The notes under the pieces: model-generated
The model's input: only the letters and a program-made list of their open reading frames with translations
Told to the model about the DNA's origin: nothing
Database searches by the model: none
Translations under genes and position numbers: made by a program
In this document: piece after piece, positions 44,565 to 52,777 of the stretch
Numbering within the stretch: position 1 is the stretch's first letter
Layout: each line of letters opens with the position of its first letter
NCBI GenBank assembly: GCA_007833815.1
Contig: CP033464.1
Span: 3,714,001 to 3,778,000, forward strand
Reading direction: 5' to 3'
From: Brevibacillus laterosporus
Lineage (GTDB): Bacteria > Bacillota > Bacilli > Brevibacillales > Brevibacillaceae
DNA: 64,000 bases

Positions 44565-46310
44565 ATGAGTAGAGCTTTTATACATTCATTCTTCACATTT
44601 TTGTTAGGAGCTTCCTTATTAGTCGGTTGCAGTAGCGAGGGTGCAGCCCCTTCCATCTCTACTGCTACGCCTGGTGAACAGGCAGGTGTCCAAGATCAGA
44701 CACTGCGCGTACAAAACGCAGGTGACACGGTTATTCTAGCTACAGACAAATCAAAATCGCCTGACTCAGCTAAAAACCGAAAAGATACTGTTGTAGTAGC
44801 TTTAACGGAACCTGGCGGGGTTTTTAATCCATATTTTTATCACAATGGATACGATGGAAACGTTACCTCCATGATGTTTTCCCCGCTCGTTGATATTGAT
44901 AAGAATGGCAAACCAACTCCTAAATTAGCAGAAAAGTGGGACATTTCTACCGACCAGCTTACATATACCTTCCACTTACGTAAAGATTTGAAATTTAGCA
45001 ATGGGGAGCCTTTGACTGCTGACGATGTCGCCTTCACTTTAACCGTTTTGCATGATAAAACGTACGATGGGGAAACAGAAATTGCCGAAGCGCACATTAA
45101 AGGCGGAAAAGCTTATAAAGATGGAACAGCAAAAACCATTGAAGGGATCAAAGTAATCGATCCACAGACAATCGAAATTACTACCGAGAAAGTTAACGCT
45201 CGATCTCTCCTCTTACTTGGCGGTCAAGTATTGTCAAAAGCTTATTATGGGAGAGGTTATGAGCCAGGAAAACTTGATTACCTACGTACGTTGCATACGA
45301 AACCGGTAGGAGCTGGTCCATACAAATTCGAAAAATTTATCCCAGGTCAAGAAGTTAGATTTGTTGCCAATGAGTATTACTACGCGGGTAAACCAGCTAT
45401 TGCTCATTTTATATATAAAACAACCGATGGAGATACTACTCAGTTTTTCCAAACGGGCGAAACGGACTATAGCTCCTTCCCTGCAAATGCAGATAATCTG
45501 GAACTTCTAAAAAGTCTTGGTTTTGCGAACATCAATATTTATACATCGACTGCCTATAGCTATCTATCGTTTAACCATAGCAAACCTTATTTAAAAGACA
45601 AACGTGTTAGACAGGCGTTGATCTATGGTCTTGATCGTCAACAAATCGTGGATGCTGCGTATCAGGGTTATGCGCAAATAGCTAATGTACCGGTATCCCC
45701 TGTTTCCTGGGCGTATACGGAAGACGTAAACCCTTATGCATATGATGCGGAAAAGGCTAAACAATTGCTGGACGAGGCTGGCTGGAAAACAGGCGCAGAT
45801 GGCATCCGTGAAAAAGACGGTAAAAAACTGGTGCTCCACTACTTGACCACCAAAAGCAAAGTGAGTGACGTTCTTATTCCCATTGCCAAGGAAAATTACA
45901 AATTAATCGGTATTCAACTAGAAGCAGAATTAATGGATTATCCTGCTCTCGTAGCAAGAACAGACAAAGGTGATCATGATCTAGCCTCCTACTCTACCAC
46001 GATGTTAGGCGATCCGTCTGATGGTGTTGCTCAATTCTCTTCTACGGGAGGCGGTAGTTTTACGAATACACATGGTTATTCAAGTCCAAAAGTAGATGAA
46101 CTACTTGCCAAAAGCGTAGGCACTCTTGATATTGAAAAACGCAAAGAAGCTTATAAGGAACTTTATCGGGCATTAAGCGATGATCCTCCGTTTATTTTCC
46201 TGAGCTATCGCAAGATTTTATCAGGACATAACGCACGTATCGAAGGATTTGATCCCAATGGATACACTGGTATTAGCTCAAGCCTGCCTAATCTGAAAAT
46301 TGTGGAATAA
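44565..46310 (+). CDS. Oligopeptide/dipeptide ABC transporter, substrate-binding lipoprotein
   Basis: This 581-residue extracellular solute-binding protein belongs to family 5 (OppA/DppE). A signal peptide ends in a lipobox LLVGC with the lipidated cysteine at residue 22. About 50 residues of Ser/Thr/Ala-rich linker follow. Family landmarks are the TPKLAEKWDIS segment, LKFSNGEPLTADDVAFTL, VGAGPYKFEKF, and the late DPPFIFLSYRK. It captures peptides outside the membrane and passes them to the four downstream subunits. It is separated from the permease gene by 110 bases containing a hairpin that probably lowers expression of the distal genes. The start has AAGGAGG before the ATG. The bound ligand cannot be predicted. 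Confidence 0.94.
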   Translation: MSRAFIHSFFTFLLGASLLVGCSSEGAAPSISTATPGEQAGVQDQTLRVQNAGDTVILATDKSKSPDSAKNRKDTVVVALTEPGGVFNPYFYHNGYDGNVTSMMFSPLVDIDKNGKPTPKLAEKWDISTDQLTYTFHLRKDLKFSNGEPLTADDVAFTLTVLHDKTYDGETEIAEAHIKGGKAYKDGTAKTIEGIKVIDPQTIEITTEKVNARSLLLLGGQVLSKAYYGRGYEPGKLDYLRTLHTKPVGAGPYKFEKFIPGQEVRFVANEYYYAGKPAIAHFIYKTTDGDTTQFFQTGETDYSSFPANADNLELLKSLGFANINIYTSTAYSYLSFNHSKPYLKDKRVRQALIYGLDRQQIVDAAYQGYAQIANVPVSPVSWAYTEDVNPYAYDAEKAKQLLDEAGWKTGADGIREKDGKKLVLHYLTTKSKVSDVLIPIAKENYKLIGIQLEAELMDYPALVARTDKGDHDLASYSTTMLGDPSDGVAQFSSTGGGSFTNTHGYSSPKVDELLAKSVGTLDIEKRKEAYKELYRALSDDPPFIFLSYRKILSGHNARIEGFDPNGYTGISSSLPNLKIVE

Positions 46311-46324
46311 AACAACCGTTGAAC

Positions 46325-46361
46325 ATGCTCAGTTCCTATTTGCTAGACAGGGACTGAGCAT
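46325..46361 (+). terminator. Intercistronic hairpin (attenuator-like)
   Basis: ATGCTCAGTTCC pairs with GGGACTGAGCAT (12 positions, one G-U) around a 13-base loop. Only CTTCCTT follows, so it is a partial terminator or an mRNA-stabilising 3' end. It lies 15 bases after the binding-protein stop, which suits higher expression of that subunit. Confidence 0.6.
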
Positions 46362-46420
46362 CTTCCTTACCCATCAAAATTGGCTGTTCCATTCCATATA
46401 GCTAGGAGGCTGCCCTATCA

Positions 46421-47377
46421 ATGAAAACCTACATGTTAAGAAGACTGATGATTATGATCCCAACCTTGCTTGGCTCTTCTCTGTTAATCTTCTTTCTGTT
46501 TGCGCTGACCCCGGGTGATTACGTAGATACGAATCCCAAGCTAAGTCCAGAAAGAAAAATGGAACTAAAGGCTCTATACGGTTTGGATAAACCGATTACG
46601 GAACGATACATTGTATGGGCTGGCAATGTATTAAAAGGGGATCTGGGGTATTCCCTTCAATATCAGCAGCCTGTTACAACCATCTTAGGTCAGCATATTT
46701 GGAGTTCATTCTTAATTGCGATCACCTCCACTACGTTGACTTGGATTATTGCAATCTCAATTGGCGTTTTTTCCGCTACTAGACAATATTCCTGGTTTGA
46801 CTCACTTGTAACCATTGGCGTTTTTGCTGCAATGGCCTTACCTGCTTTTTTCGTAGGGTTGCTTGCCATTAAATTTTTTGCCGTTGATCTCAAATTGTTG
46901 CCCCCAGGCGGAATGCTTACGACCGGCAGCAATACAACTGGTATGGCCTATGTAATCGAGGTTGCCAAACACATGATTTTGCCTGTTACAGTATTAACCA
47001 TGTTGAGTGTTGGCTCTTTAACCCGCTATTTCCGCACCAACATTTTAGAAGTGATTCGCCAAGACTTTATCCGAACCGCTCGTGCAAAAGGTTTGAAGGA
47101 AAAGGTGATTACCTACAAGCATGCTCTCCGTAACGCATTGTTACCTGCTATTACCTTGCTTGGCTTTGAACTGCCTGCTCTTTTTGGAGGAGCTATTATA
47201 ACGGAGAAAATTTTTAACTGGCCCGGCGTAGGTCAGGTATATATGCAAGCGTTGTCACTTAGAGATTACCCACTTCTGATGGGATTTACCATGTTTATCG
47301 CTTTACTCACCATCGTGAGTAATTTATTGGCAGATTTGTTATACGGCGTAGTTGACCCCCGTGTGAGACTGAAGTAG
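46421..47377 (+). CDS. Peptide ABC transporter permease, OppB/DppB type
   Basis: This 318-residue membrane protein has six helices. The family-typical N-terminus is MLRRLMIMIPTLLGSSLLIFFLF with LTPGD after helix 1. The EAA loop contacting the ATPases is RTARAKGLKEKVITYKHALRN, followed by LLPAIT. It forms the channel with the OppC-type subunit that begins 11 bases downstream. TAGGAGGCTG lies before the ATG. It belongs to the five-gene importer operon. Confidence 0.94.
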   Translation: MKTYMLRRLMIMIPTLLGSSLLIFFLFALTPGDYVDTNPKLSPERKMELKALYGLDKPITERYIVWAGNVLKGDLGYSLQYQQPVTTILGQHIWSSFLIAITSTTLTWIIAISIGVFSATRQYSWFDSLVTIGVFAAMALPAFFVGLLAIKFFAVDLKLLPPGGMLTTGSNTTGMAYVIEVAKHMILPVTVLTMLSVGSLTRYFRTNILEVIRQDFIRTARAKGLKEKVITYKHALRNALLPAITLLGFELPALFGGAIITEKIFNWPGVGQVYMQALSLRDYPLLMGFTMFIALLTIVSNLLADLLYGVVDPRVRLK

Positions 47378-47388
47378 GAGGAGCAAAT

Positions 47389-48315
47389 ATGAATACTGTT
47401 GTTAAAGAAAATCTAGAGACTGGCAACAAGACTCCCTCTTATTCCAGATCCTCGTTATGGAGACAATCCTTCAAAAAACTACAAAAGAACAAAGTCTCCA
47501 TTGTAGGGCTTTGTTTTCTTGTACTCATCTTTCTTTTTTGTTTTATTGGACCATTGCTTTCTCCTTATTCATTAGGAAAAATAAACGCGGCAATGATCAA
47601 CAAACCACCAAGCATGTCCCATTGGCTAGGAACGGATAATCTTGGTCGAGATATCTTAACTCGTCTTATGCAGGCTGGTCGAATCTCTCTTACTGTCGGG
47701 CTTGCTTCCATGGTACTCTCCGTGTTTCTTGGGACATTGCTCGGCGTTATTGCTGGATATTTTCGTGGATGGGTAGATTCCATCATCATGCGTGTATCCG
47801 ATATATTGATGACGATCCCAGAATTACCCATGTTATTTATCTTGGCAGCCGTGTTATCAGAATGGAAGGTTCCTTCTAATTACCGTTTATACATTGTCAT
47901 GATTATGTTAAGCATTGTTGGTTGGGCTGGTTTGGCACGTCTAGTTCGTAGTCAGATTTTGAGTCTGCGCGAACAGGAGTATATTCAAGCGGCTAAAATA
48001 TTAGGTCTTCGTAATAGTCGAATCTTATTTCGCCATCTGCTTCCCAATATTCTTCCTTTGTTGATTGTTGTAGCTACGTTGCGCGTTGGTGGCGCAATTT
48101 TGAGTGAATCAACACTTAGCTATTTTGGACTTGGTGTCGTACCTCCCACTGCAACTTGGGGCAATATGATTGATTCGGCCAATACATTAATTGATTTTCA
48201 AAAAAGACCGTGGCTCTGGATTCCGCCTGGCTTAGCCATTTTTGTAACCGTCATCTCCATTAATTTACTAGGAGATGGATTGCGGGATGCGCTAGACCCG
48301 AAAATGAAAAAGTAG
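47389..48315 (+). CDS. Peptide ABC transporter permease, OppC/DppC type
   Basis: This 308-residue permease has an N-terminal cytosolic stretch and six helices. HWLGTDNLGRDILTRL is the standard OppC/DppC signature after helix 1. The EAA loop is AAKILGLRNSRILFRHLLPN. The C-terminus GDGLRDALDPKMKK is typical. It partners the OppB-type subunit and docks the two ATPases encoded next. AGGAGGAGC precedes the start. The gaps on both sides are 11 bases, which indicates one transcript. Confidence 0.94.
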   Translation: MNTVVKENLETGNKTPSYSRSSLWRQSFKKLQKNKVSIVGLCFLVLIFLFCFIGPLLSPYSLGKINAAMINKPPSMSHWLGTDNLGRDILTRLMQAGRISLTVGLASMVLSVFLGTLLGVIAGYFRGWVDSIIMRVSDILMTIPELPMLFILAAVLSEWKVPSNYRLYIVMIMLSIVGWAGLARLVRSQILSLREQEYIQAAKILGLRNSRILFRHLLPNILPLLIVVATLRVGGAILSESTLSYFGLGVVPPTATWGNMIDSANTLIDFQKRPWLWIPPGLAIFVTVISINLLGDGLRDALDPKMKK

Positions 48316-48326
48316 GTGGACGACAT

Positions 48327-49412
48327 ATGGATGGTACAGATAAACAGTTTTTTAACTCGGAGCGAATTGAACATCGTGAAGAACAGACCCTTATAGATGG
48401 GTCAAGAATTTTGAGTGTAGACTCTGGTGAGGAAAAAGAGACAGTCTTAGATGTTAGACACCTTTCTACTTATTTCCATACAGATGAAGGGATCGTCAAA
48501 GCCGTACATGATGTTAGTTTTCAGATGAAAGCGGGGCAAACCGTTTGTATTGTTGGCGAGTCTGGATGTGGCAAAAGCGTTACAGCCATGTCCTTGATGG
48601 GTCTTATCTCAGGACCTATGGGTAAAATCGTAGATGGAGAGGTCTGGTTCGATCATAGAGATTTGCTGAAGATATCTGCTGGTGACATGCAACAATTACG
48701 TGGAAATGATTTGGCAATGATTTTTCAGGAACCCATGACTTCTTTGAACCCCGTATTACCAATTGGTGAACAAATCATGGAGCCGTTAATCGAACATCTT
48801 CCAGTGACCAAAAAAGAGGCTTTCGAAAAGGCAATTGAATTAATCAACTTAGTAGGAATTGCACGTCCAGAAGAGATCGCTCGTTCTTATCCGCATCAAC
48901 TAAGCGGTGGTATGCTACAACGCATCATGATTGCCATTGCTTTGGGCTGTAATCCACGTCTGTTAATTGCGGACGAACCTACTACAGCACTAGATGTTAC
49001 CATCCAGGCGCAAATATTAGATTTATTACGCAAAATCAAGCAACAATCTAACACAGCTATCCTCTTGATCACTCATGATCTAGGAGTTGTTGCTGAAATG
49101 GCCGATTACGTTATTGTCATGTACGCGGGCAAAGTGATTGAAGAGGGTCCTGTTATTGATTTATTTCTCCACCCTAAGCATCCCTATACTCAGGGATTAT
49201 TACGTTCCAAACCAGTGATGAATCAACGAACCGATCGACTTTATTCCATCCCAGGTCAAGTTCCCAATCCGATTGGACTAGGCGATTCCTGTTACTTTGC
49301 AGAACGTTGTGAGCATTGCAGACCACAATGTCGGGAGAAACAGCCTCAACTAGCTCCTGTATCCATTGGTCAAAAGGTAGCCTGCTGGTTGTATGAGGAG
49401 GAACAAACATGA
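48327..49412 (+). CDS. Peptide ABC transporter ATPase, OppD/DppD type
   Basis: This is a 361-residue cytosolic ATPase. About 40 extra N-terminal residues precede the usual start. Walker A is GESGCGKSVT, signature LSGGMLQRIMIA, Walker B LLIADEPTTALD, and the switch histidine lies in LLITHDLGV. The C-terminal oligopeptide-transporter extension has several cysteines (CYFAERCEHCRPQC) that in some homologues bind an iron-sulfur cluster. It powers peptide uptake with the OppF-type partner, whose ATG overlaps its stop by four bases. Confidence 0.94.
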   Translation: MDGTDKQFFNSERIEHREEQTLIDGSRILSVDSGEEKETVLDVRHLSTYFHTDEGIVKAVHDVSFQMKAGQTVCIVGESGCGKSVTAMSLMGLISGPMGKIVDGEVWFDHRDLLKISAGDMQQLRGNDLAMIFQEPMTSLNPVLPIGEQIMEPLIEHLPVTKKEAFEKAIELINLVGIARPEEIARSYPHQLSGGMLQRIMIAIALGCNPRLLIADEPTTALDVTIQAQILDLLRKIKQQSNTAILLITHDLGVVAEMADYVIVMYAGKVIEEGPVIDLFLHPKHPYTQGLLRSKPVMNQRTDRLYSIPGQVPNPIGLGDSCYFAERCEHCRPQCREKQPQLAPVSIGQKVACWLYEEEQT

Positions 49413-50374
49413 ATGAGTTATTACTAGATGTGCAACATTTAAAAAAATATTATCCTTTAGCAGACGGCCCCTTTCAATCTAGTAAAGGTCAAGTGAAAGC
49501 AGTTGATGATCTCTCCTTTTCTATTAAAAAGGGAGAAACGTTCGGACTGGTTGGAGAATCAGGGAGTGGTAAAAGTACAGCAGGACGAACTATCTTGCGA
49601 ATGATTGAAAAGACGTCAGGAGATGTGCTCTATAAAGGTATTGATCTATCTTCGCTCTCGCCTAAAGAGCTGAGGAAAATGCGCCCTAACATGCAGTTTA
49701 TTTTTCAGGACCCCTATAGTTCACTCAATCCACGTATACGGATTGGTGATGCAATTGGAGAAGCTTTGCTAGATCATGGGTTGGTATCCAAGCGAAACCT
49801 GCGTGAATATGTGCAACAAATAATGTCCTTGTGCGGTCTTGCCCCCTATCAATATGATCGATTTCCCCATGAATTTTCTGGTGGTCAGCGCCAACGAATC
49901 GGCATTGCCCGTGCCATTATTTTACAGCCTGATTTTATCGTAGCGGATGAGCCTGTATCGGCACTGGACGTTTCTATCCAGGCTCAAATTATCAATCTAT
50001 TCCGTGATTTGCAGGAGAAGCGCTCCCTCACCTATTTATTTATCTCTCATGATCTAAGTGTAGTAGAGCATCTTTGTACTACGATTGGTGTTATGTACTT
50101 AGGCTCTTTTATGGAAGTGGCACCACGAGAAGAATTATTTGCCCATCCCCAACATCCATATACAAGGGCACTTTTGTCGGCTGTTCCTGTTCCCAACCCT
50201 ACAGTTAGACGAGAGCGAATCGTTTTGCAAGGTGAAATCCCCAGTCCGGCAAATCCCCCCTCTGGGTGTAAATTTCATACAAGATGTCCATATGCAATCC
50301 CTCTGTGCTCCGACCAGGCTCCAATGTATCGGGAAGTCGGTCCCCATCATTATGTGGCGTGTCACTTGGTTTAA
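49409..50374 (+). CDS. Peptide ABC transporter ATPase, OppF/DppF type
   Basis: This 321-residue ATPase is the last gene of the importer. Walker A is GESGSGKSTA, signature FSGGQRQRIGIAR, Walker B FIVADEPVSALD, and the switch region is FISHDLSVVEH. The C-terminal extension (GCKFHTRCPYAIPLC) is the usual OppF tail with cysteines. It starts in an ATGA overlap with the OppD-type gene. No T-rich terminator follows directly. The perfect hairpin at 50421 or the bidirectional terminator at 50654 probably ends the transcript. Confidence 0.94.
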   Translation: MNELLLDVQHLKKYYPLADGPFQSSKGQVKAVDDLSFSIKKGETFGLVGESGSGKSTAGRTILRMIEKTSGDVLYKGIDLSSLSPKELRKMRPNMQFIFQDPYSSLNPRIRIGDAIGEALLDHGLVSKRNLREYVQQIMSLCGLAPYQYDRFPHEFSGGQRQRIGIARAIILQPDFIVADEPVSALDVSIQAQIINLFRDLQEKRSLTYLFISHDLSVVEHLCTTIGVMYLGSFMEVAPREELFAHPQHPYTRALLSAVPVPNPTVRRERIVLQGEIPSPANPPSGCKFHTRCPYAIPLCSDQAPMYREVGPHHYVACHLV

Positions 50375-50420
50375 GGCCTGTTAGTCAACAAATGGTGCTG
50401 TCCGAGAATATAATAACGAA

Positions 50421-50458
50421 AGGTGTCCGGATTCAAGATATGTGGAATCCGGACACCT
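50421..50458. repeat. Perfect 14-bp inverted repeat (GC-rich hairpin)
   Basis: AGGTGTCCGGATTC and its exact complement are separated by a 10-base loop. There is no T tract on either strand. It lies 46 bases after the last importer gene and directly abuts the RTX-like remnant. It may be an unusual terminator, a mobile-element end or a REP-like element. Confidence 0.75.
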
Positions 50459-50612
50459 ATTACCGATGCCACCGTCAAGCGTATCGGCACCTGTGCCCCC
50501 AAACAGGCTGTCGTCGCCTTGGGTCATTGCCTGCTTGCCCGCTCAGGACATCGTCGCCTTCAACACCCTGAATGATTTCCTCACTGACCGGTGCGGTACT
50601 GTTCCCAGACAG
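50459..50612 (-). pseudogene. Remnant of RTX (hemolysin-type) calcium-binding repeats
   Basis: Translation of the minus strand gives glycine/aspartate-rich nonapeptide repeats. One reading frame contains GVEGDDVLSGQAGND. After a one-base frame change it continues as QGDDSLFGGTGADTLDGGIGN. These match the GGxGxDxLx consensus of RTX proteins, where the turns bind calcium. Only about 50 residues are left, with a frameshift in the middle and no start, stop or secretion signal, so this is debris and not a gene. The stretch is clearly richer in G and C than the importer genes beside it, and RTX proteins are most frequent in Gram-negative bacteria. Acquisition from outside followed by decay is therefore the simplest reading. 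Confidence 0.7.
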
Positions 50613-50653
50613 GAGATGAGATCACCAGTCTTAGGACGCCTTACAACAAAAAC

Positions 50654-50680
50654 GACTCTCATTAGCGAGAGTCCTTTTTG
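50654..50680. terminator. Bidirectional terminator between peptide importer and NRPS-SET operon
   Basis: GACTCTC and GAGAGTC form a 7-bp stem with a 6-base loop. The minus strand continues as GTTTTTGTTG and the plus strand as CTTTTTGTTG. It lies 43 bases after the stop of the leftward membrane-protein gene, the last gene of the second NRPS operon. Confidence 0.8.
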
Positions 50681-50723
50681 TTGTTTACGTACGGTATGTC
50701 TGTTCTTGCACTTTCTCAGGCAA

Positions 50724-51788
50724 TTAGGATTCTGTGCCGTTCTCTCGTTGCTCTTGTAGTTCTTCCATCTTGGATCGGACAGCTTGGGCAAAACGCTCTG
50801 GTTCGTCGACTTTGAACATGATGCGTCTAAATTCCTTTTTCATACCGAACACACCATAGTGAATAGCCGGTTCTTTGACTTTGATCTCGAATGATGGGGA
50901 GTCCATCATCAGTGTAGTATTGATCACATCTGGGTCTCCTTTTTCAAACGGGTTGAGTGCAACATTGCTCATGTTTGGGGATTGAAGTGCTTCGATGTTG
51001 GCGATGTCGATCACGGCAACACTTTGGTAACCAGCATAGAGTGTGACTTTGTCGTCAGTGACGGTGCAGAGTAGGTACTTGACAGAGTTGTAGAAAGCGA
51101 TGATGTATAAAGCTGCGTAGATGCTGAACGCGGTTGCAATCCAGGCTGCGATTTCGCTCCACATCGAAAGCAGCCAGTGTAACAGCACAGTCTCAGCTGC
51201 AAGCAACAGACCGAAAACCATCATCATCGTTTTGATAATCGTTGTCTTATGGTAGCTAAATGAGATGTCTTCCCGAATTTCCGGCTTTTTGAACAGAACA
51301 CCGAAAGAATAGTAGAACAGCTTAATCTCAGAGAGGAAAACTTCTTTGAGCGGGGTGTTGCCGAACAATTTGGTCAGCGCCACTTCCATCGCGTCATAGA
51401 AACTTAGTTCACGATTCGCTTGTTTTTTGCTTTCGCGGTAAAGACGGAAAATTTGAAAGAAGATAAAACAAATAAAAAAGACTTCAACCAGTGGTGCAAA
51501 GTAGAAAATGACGTAATCCAGGTAACGCTGATGGGCATCTGGTATCAGGTACTTCGAGACAAAAATCTCGACGAAGAAGGCAAAAAACAGCGAAATTTTG
51601 TTCGGAATGACCAGTAGATTGACTAGGAATGGGATGGCGAACATCAGAGCTAGTGTGATGAGCAGATCGATCATGTCACTTTTGGCTGGATATACGTGCA
51701 TGTAATAATAGCTGCCCCCATAGATCATTCCAGCCAAAAACAGGAAGACTATCAGCGACGCAGAGCGGTTCTTTTCTGTGGTTGTCAT
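50724..51788 (-). CDS. Membrane protein of unknown function, six helices plus C-terminal soluble domain
   Basis: I do not recognise this 354-residue protein. Four hydrophobic segments lie in the first ~125 residues. A charged cytosolic loop (KKQANRELSFYDAMEVALTKLFGN) and two more helices follow at about 190-245. The last ~110 residues are soluble. They have alternating hydrophobic strands (VTDDKVTLYAGYQSVAVIDI, FRRIMFKVDEPERFAQAV), somewhat like a bacterial PH domain. Proteins of this general look are sometimes labelled beta-carotene monooxygenase in Bacillus genomes, without any support in the sequence. It is the third gene of the NRPS-SET / SpeD-like unit, 109 bases beyond the SpeD-like gene. 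A role in membrane sensing, immunity or export for that system is possible but unproven. Confidence 0.75.
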   Translation of the reverse strand: MTTTEKNRSASLIVFLFLAGMIYGGSYYYMHVYPAKSDMIDLLITLALMFAIPFLVNLLVIPNKISLFFAFFVEIFVSKYLIPDAHQRYLDYVIFYFAPLVEVFFICFIFFQIFRLYRESKKQANRELSFYDAMEVALTKLFGNTPLKEVFLSEIKLFYYSFGVLFKKPEIREDISFSYHKTTIIKTMMMVFGLLLAAETVLLHWLLSMWSEIAAWIATAFSIYAALYIIAFYNSVKYLLCTVTDDKVTLYAGYQSVAVIDIANIEALQSPNMSNVALNPFEKGDPDVINTTLMMDSPSFEIKVKEPAIHYGVFGMKKEFRRIMFKVDEPERFAQAVRSKMEELQEQRENGTES

Positions 51789-51835
51789 AGGATCACCTCA
51801 TCGTAGCTTTTACGTGGGGAACAAAAAGGAAAAGG

Positions 51836-51859
51836 GTGGTACCGTCAAGGCGATACCAC
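51836..51859 (-). terminator. Weak hairpin between SpeD-like and membrane genes
   Basis: On the minus strand GTGGTA and TACCAC close a 12-base loop and are followed by CCCTTTTCCTTTTTG. It may cause partial termination between the two genes, but the stem is short. Confidence 0.35.
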
Positions 51860-51897
51860 TTTCCTCCCTCTCCCCTGTTTGGGTCTAAATCATTAGC

Positions 51898-52272
51898 TTA
51901 TTCACGGATAATAACTTGATATTGGACATTTTCAGGCCCAAACACATCAATGATGCTTTGTCTAACCTGCTCCTCAGAAAAGTCTTTGCAAGAGAAGACA
52001 TCGAGGTAACCCTCGCGGTGCAGGTCGTTGGTGTGGAGGGTAATGCTACTGGTGTAGATCAGTTGTATTGCAGAAAGACCGATTTCTTCACCGTCACCGA
52101 AGCGGTAGCAGTGACAATCACCGAAGGCGACCATGTCGATGTCTTTAACGAGTTTGGTAATGAATTCTTTGACCACATCGATGCTAAGGATGTTCTCGTT
52201 GCATTTTTCCATGTGAACCAAAACATGTTTTCCATAGCAAGCTTTACCTTCGTGCATAATACGTTTGTACAT
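51898..52272 (-). CDS. S-adenosylmethionine decarboxylase-like protein (SpeD family, small)
   Basis: This 124-residue protein shows the core of prokaryotic AdoMet decarboxylase, the pyruvoyl enzyme that makes decarboxylated AdoMet for spermidine synthesis. In TSSITLHTND, Ser75 aligns with the serine that becomes the pyruvoyl group and His80 with the processing histidine. Cys95 in LDVFSC is exactly 15 residues later, as in the Thermotoga enzyme. The residue before the cleavage serine is Thr instead of Glu, so self-cleavage is not certain. GGGAGATG precedes the ATG. It follows the NRPS-SET gene by 73 bases on the same strand, linking an AdoMet-processing enzyme to an NRPS that carries an AdoMet-dependent SET domain. 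No aminopropyltransferase (SpeE) is present in the window. Confidence 0.75.
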   Translation of the reverse strand: MYKRIMHEGKACYGKHVLVHMEKCNENILSIDVVKEFITKLVKDIDMVAFGDCHCYRFGDGEEIGLSAIQLIYTSSITLHTNDLHREGYLDVFSCKDFSEEQVRQSIIDVFGPENVQYQVIIRE

Positions 52273-52345
52273 AATCTAACATCTCCCTGTATTTTCCATT
52301 TTTAACAAAAGAATTAATGATGGCTATAGTGAAATTAAAAGGTTA

Positions 52346-52777
52346 TTAATTTCTGGATCTAACTACTCGACCTGTGATGGACTTGCGACAATTGGCTGCA
52401 CCACATCCGCATTCGAACTGGCGGAACAGGTCGTCTTCAGTGGTTTCATAGTCCATGGTGATGTAGTTACCCGGCTTGATTTCTTTGACAGCTATGAATA
52501 CCTGAGTGTCCATGTCAACCACAGTGTTAGGATCGCAGGAGTGAAGTACTTTTCCCATGCAGTATGGATCTTCCACATAGAGACCCGAACGTTTTTGCAG
52601 AGTGTACAGAGTTTGATGGGAAAGTTGCGGTCCATCGAAACGGAAGACTACGTCGCCTGGTTGGATGACTGTCTTGGAGATCACACCGTCACCAAATTCT
52701 GCTCTATTGATAACCTCTACTCTATCTTTAGTTGGTTCAAACGGGTGGTACGGAACGGTCTCAGGATAGATGCGGTC
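52346..52777 (-). other. SET methyltransferase domain with post-SET cysteines fused to the NRPS C-terminus
   Basis: The last ~143 residues of the synthetase, after a linker following the terminal C domain, carry SET-family motifs in the correct order. GDGVISKTVIQPGDVVF is an opening strand. LHSCDPNT matches the NHSCxPN AdoMet/substrate pocket motif with Asn replaced by Leu. VFIAVKEIKPGNYITMDYE matches the IxAGEELTxDY motif including the catalytic Tyr. CGCGAANCR matches the post-SET zinc-binding CxCxxxxC cluster. The frame is continuous with the NRPS and no start signal is visible at the junction, so this is a true fusion. SET domains N-methylate lysine or related amines; the target here is unknown. 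Confidence 0.85.

Noticed and set aside
50284-50571. Plus-strand frame crossing the end of the last importer gene and the hairpin
   Set aside because: It overlaps the conserved OppF tail out of frame and runs into the RTX debris. The minus-strand RTX reading explains the sequence better.
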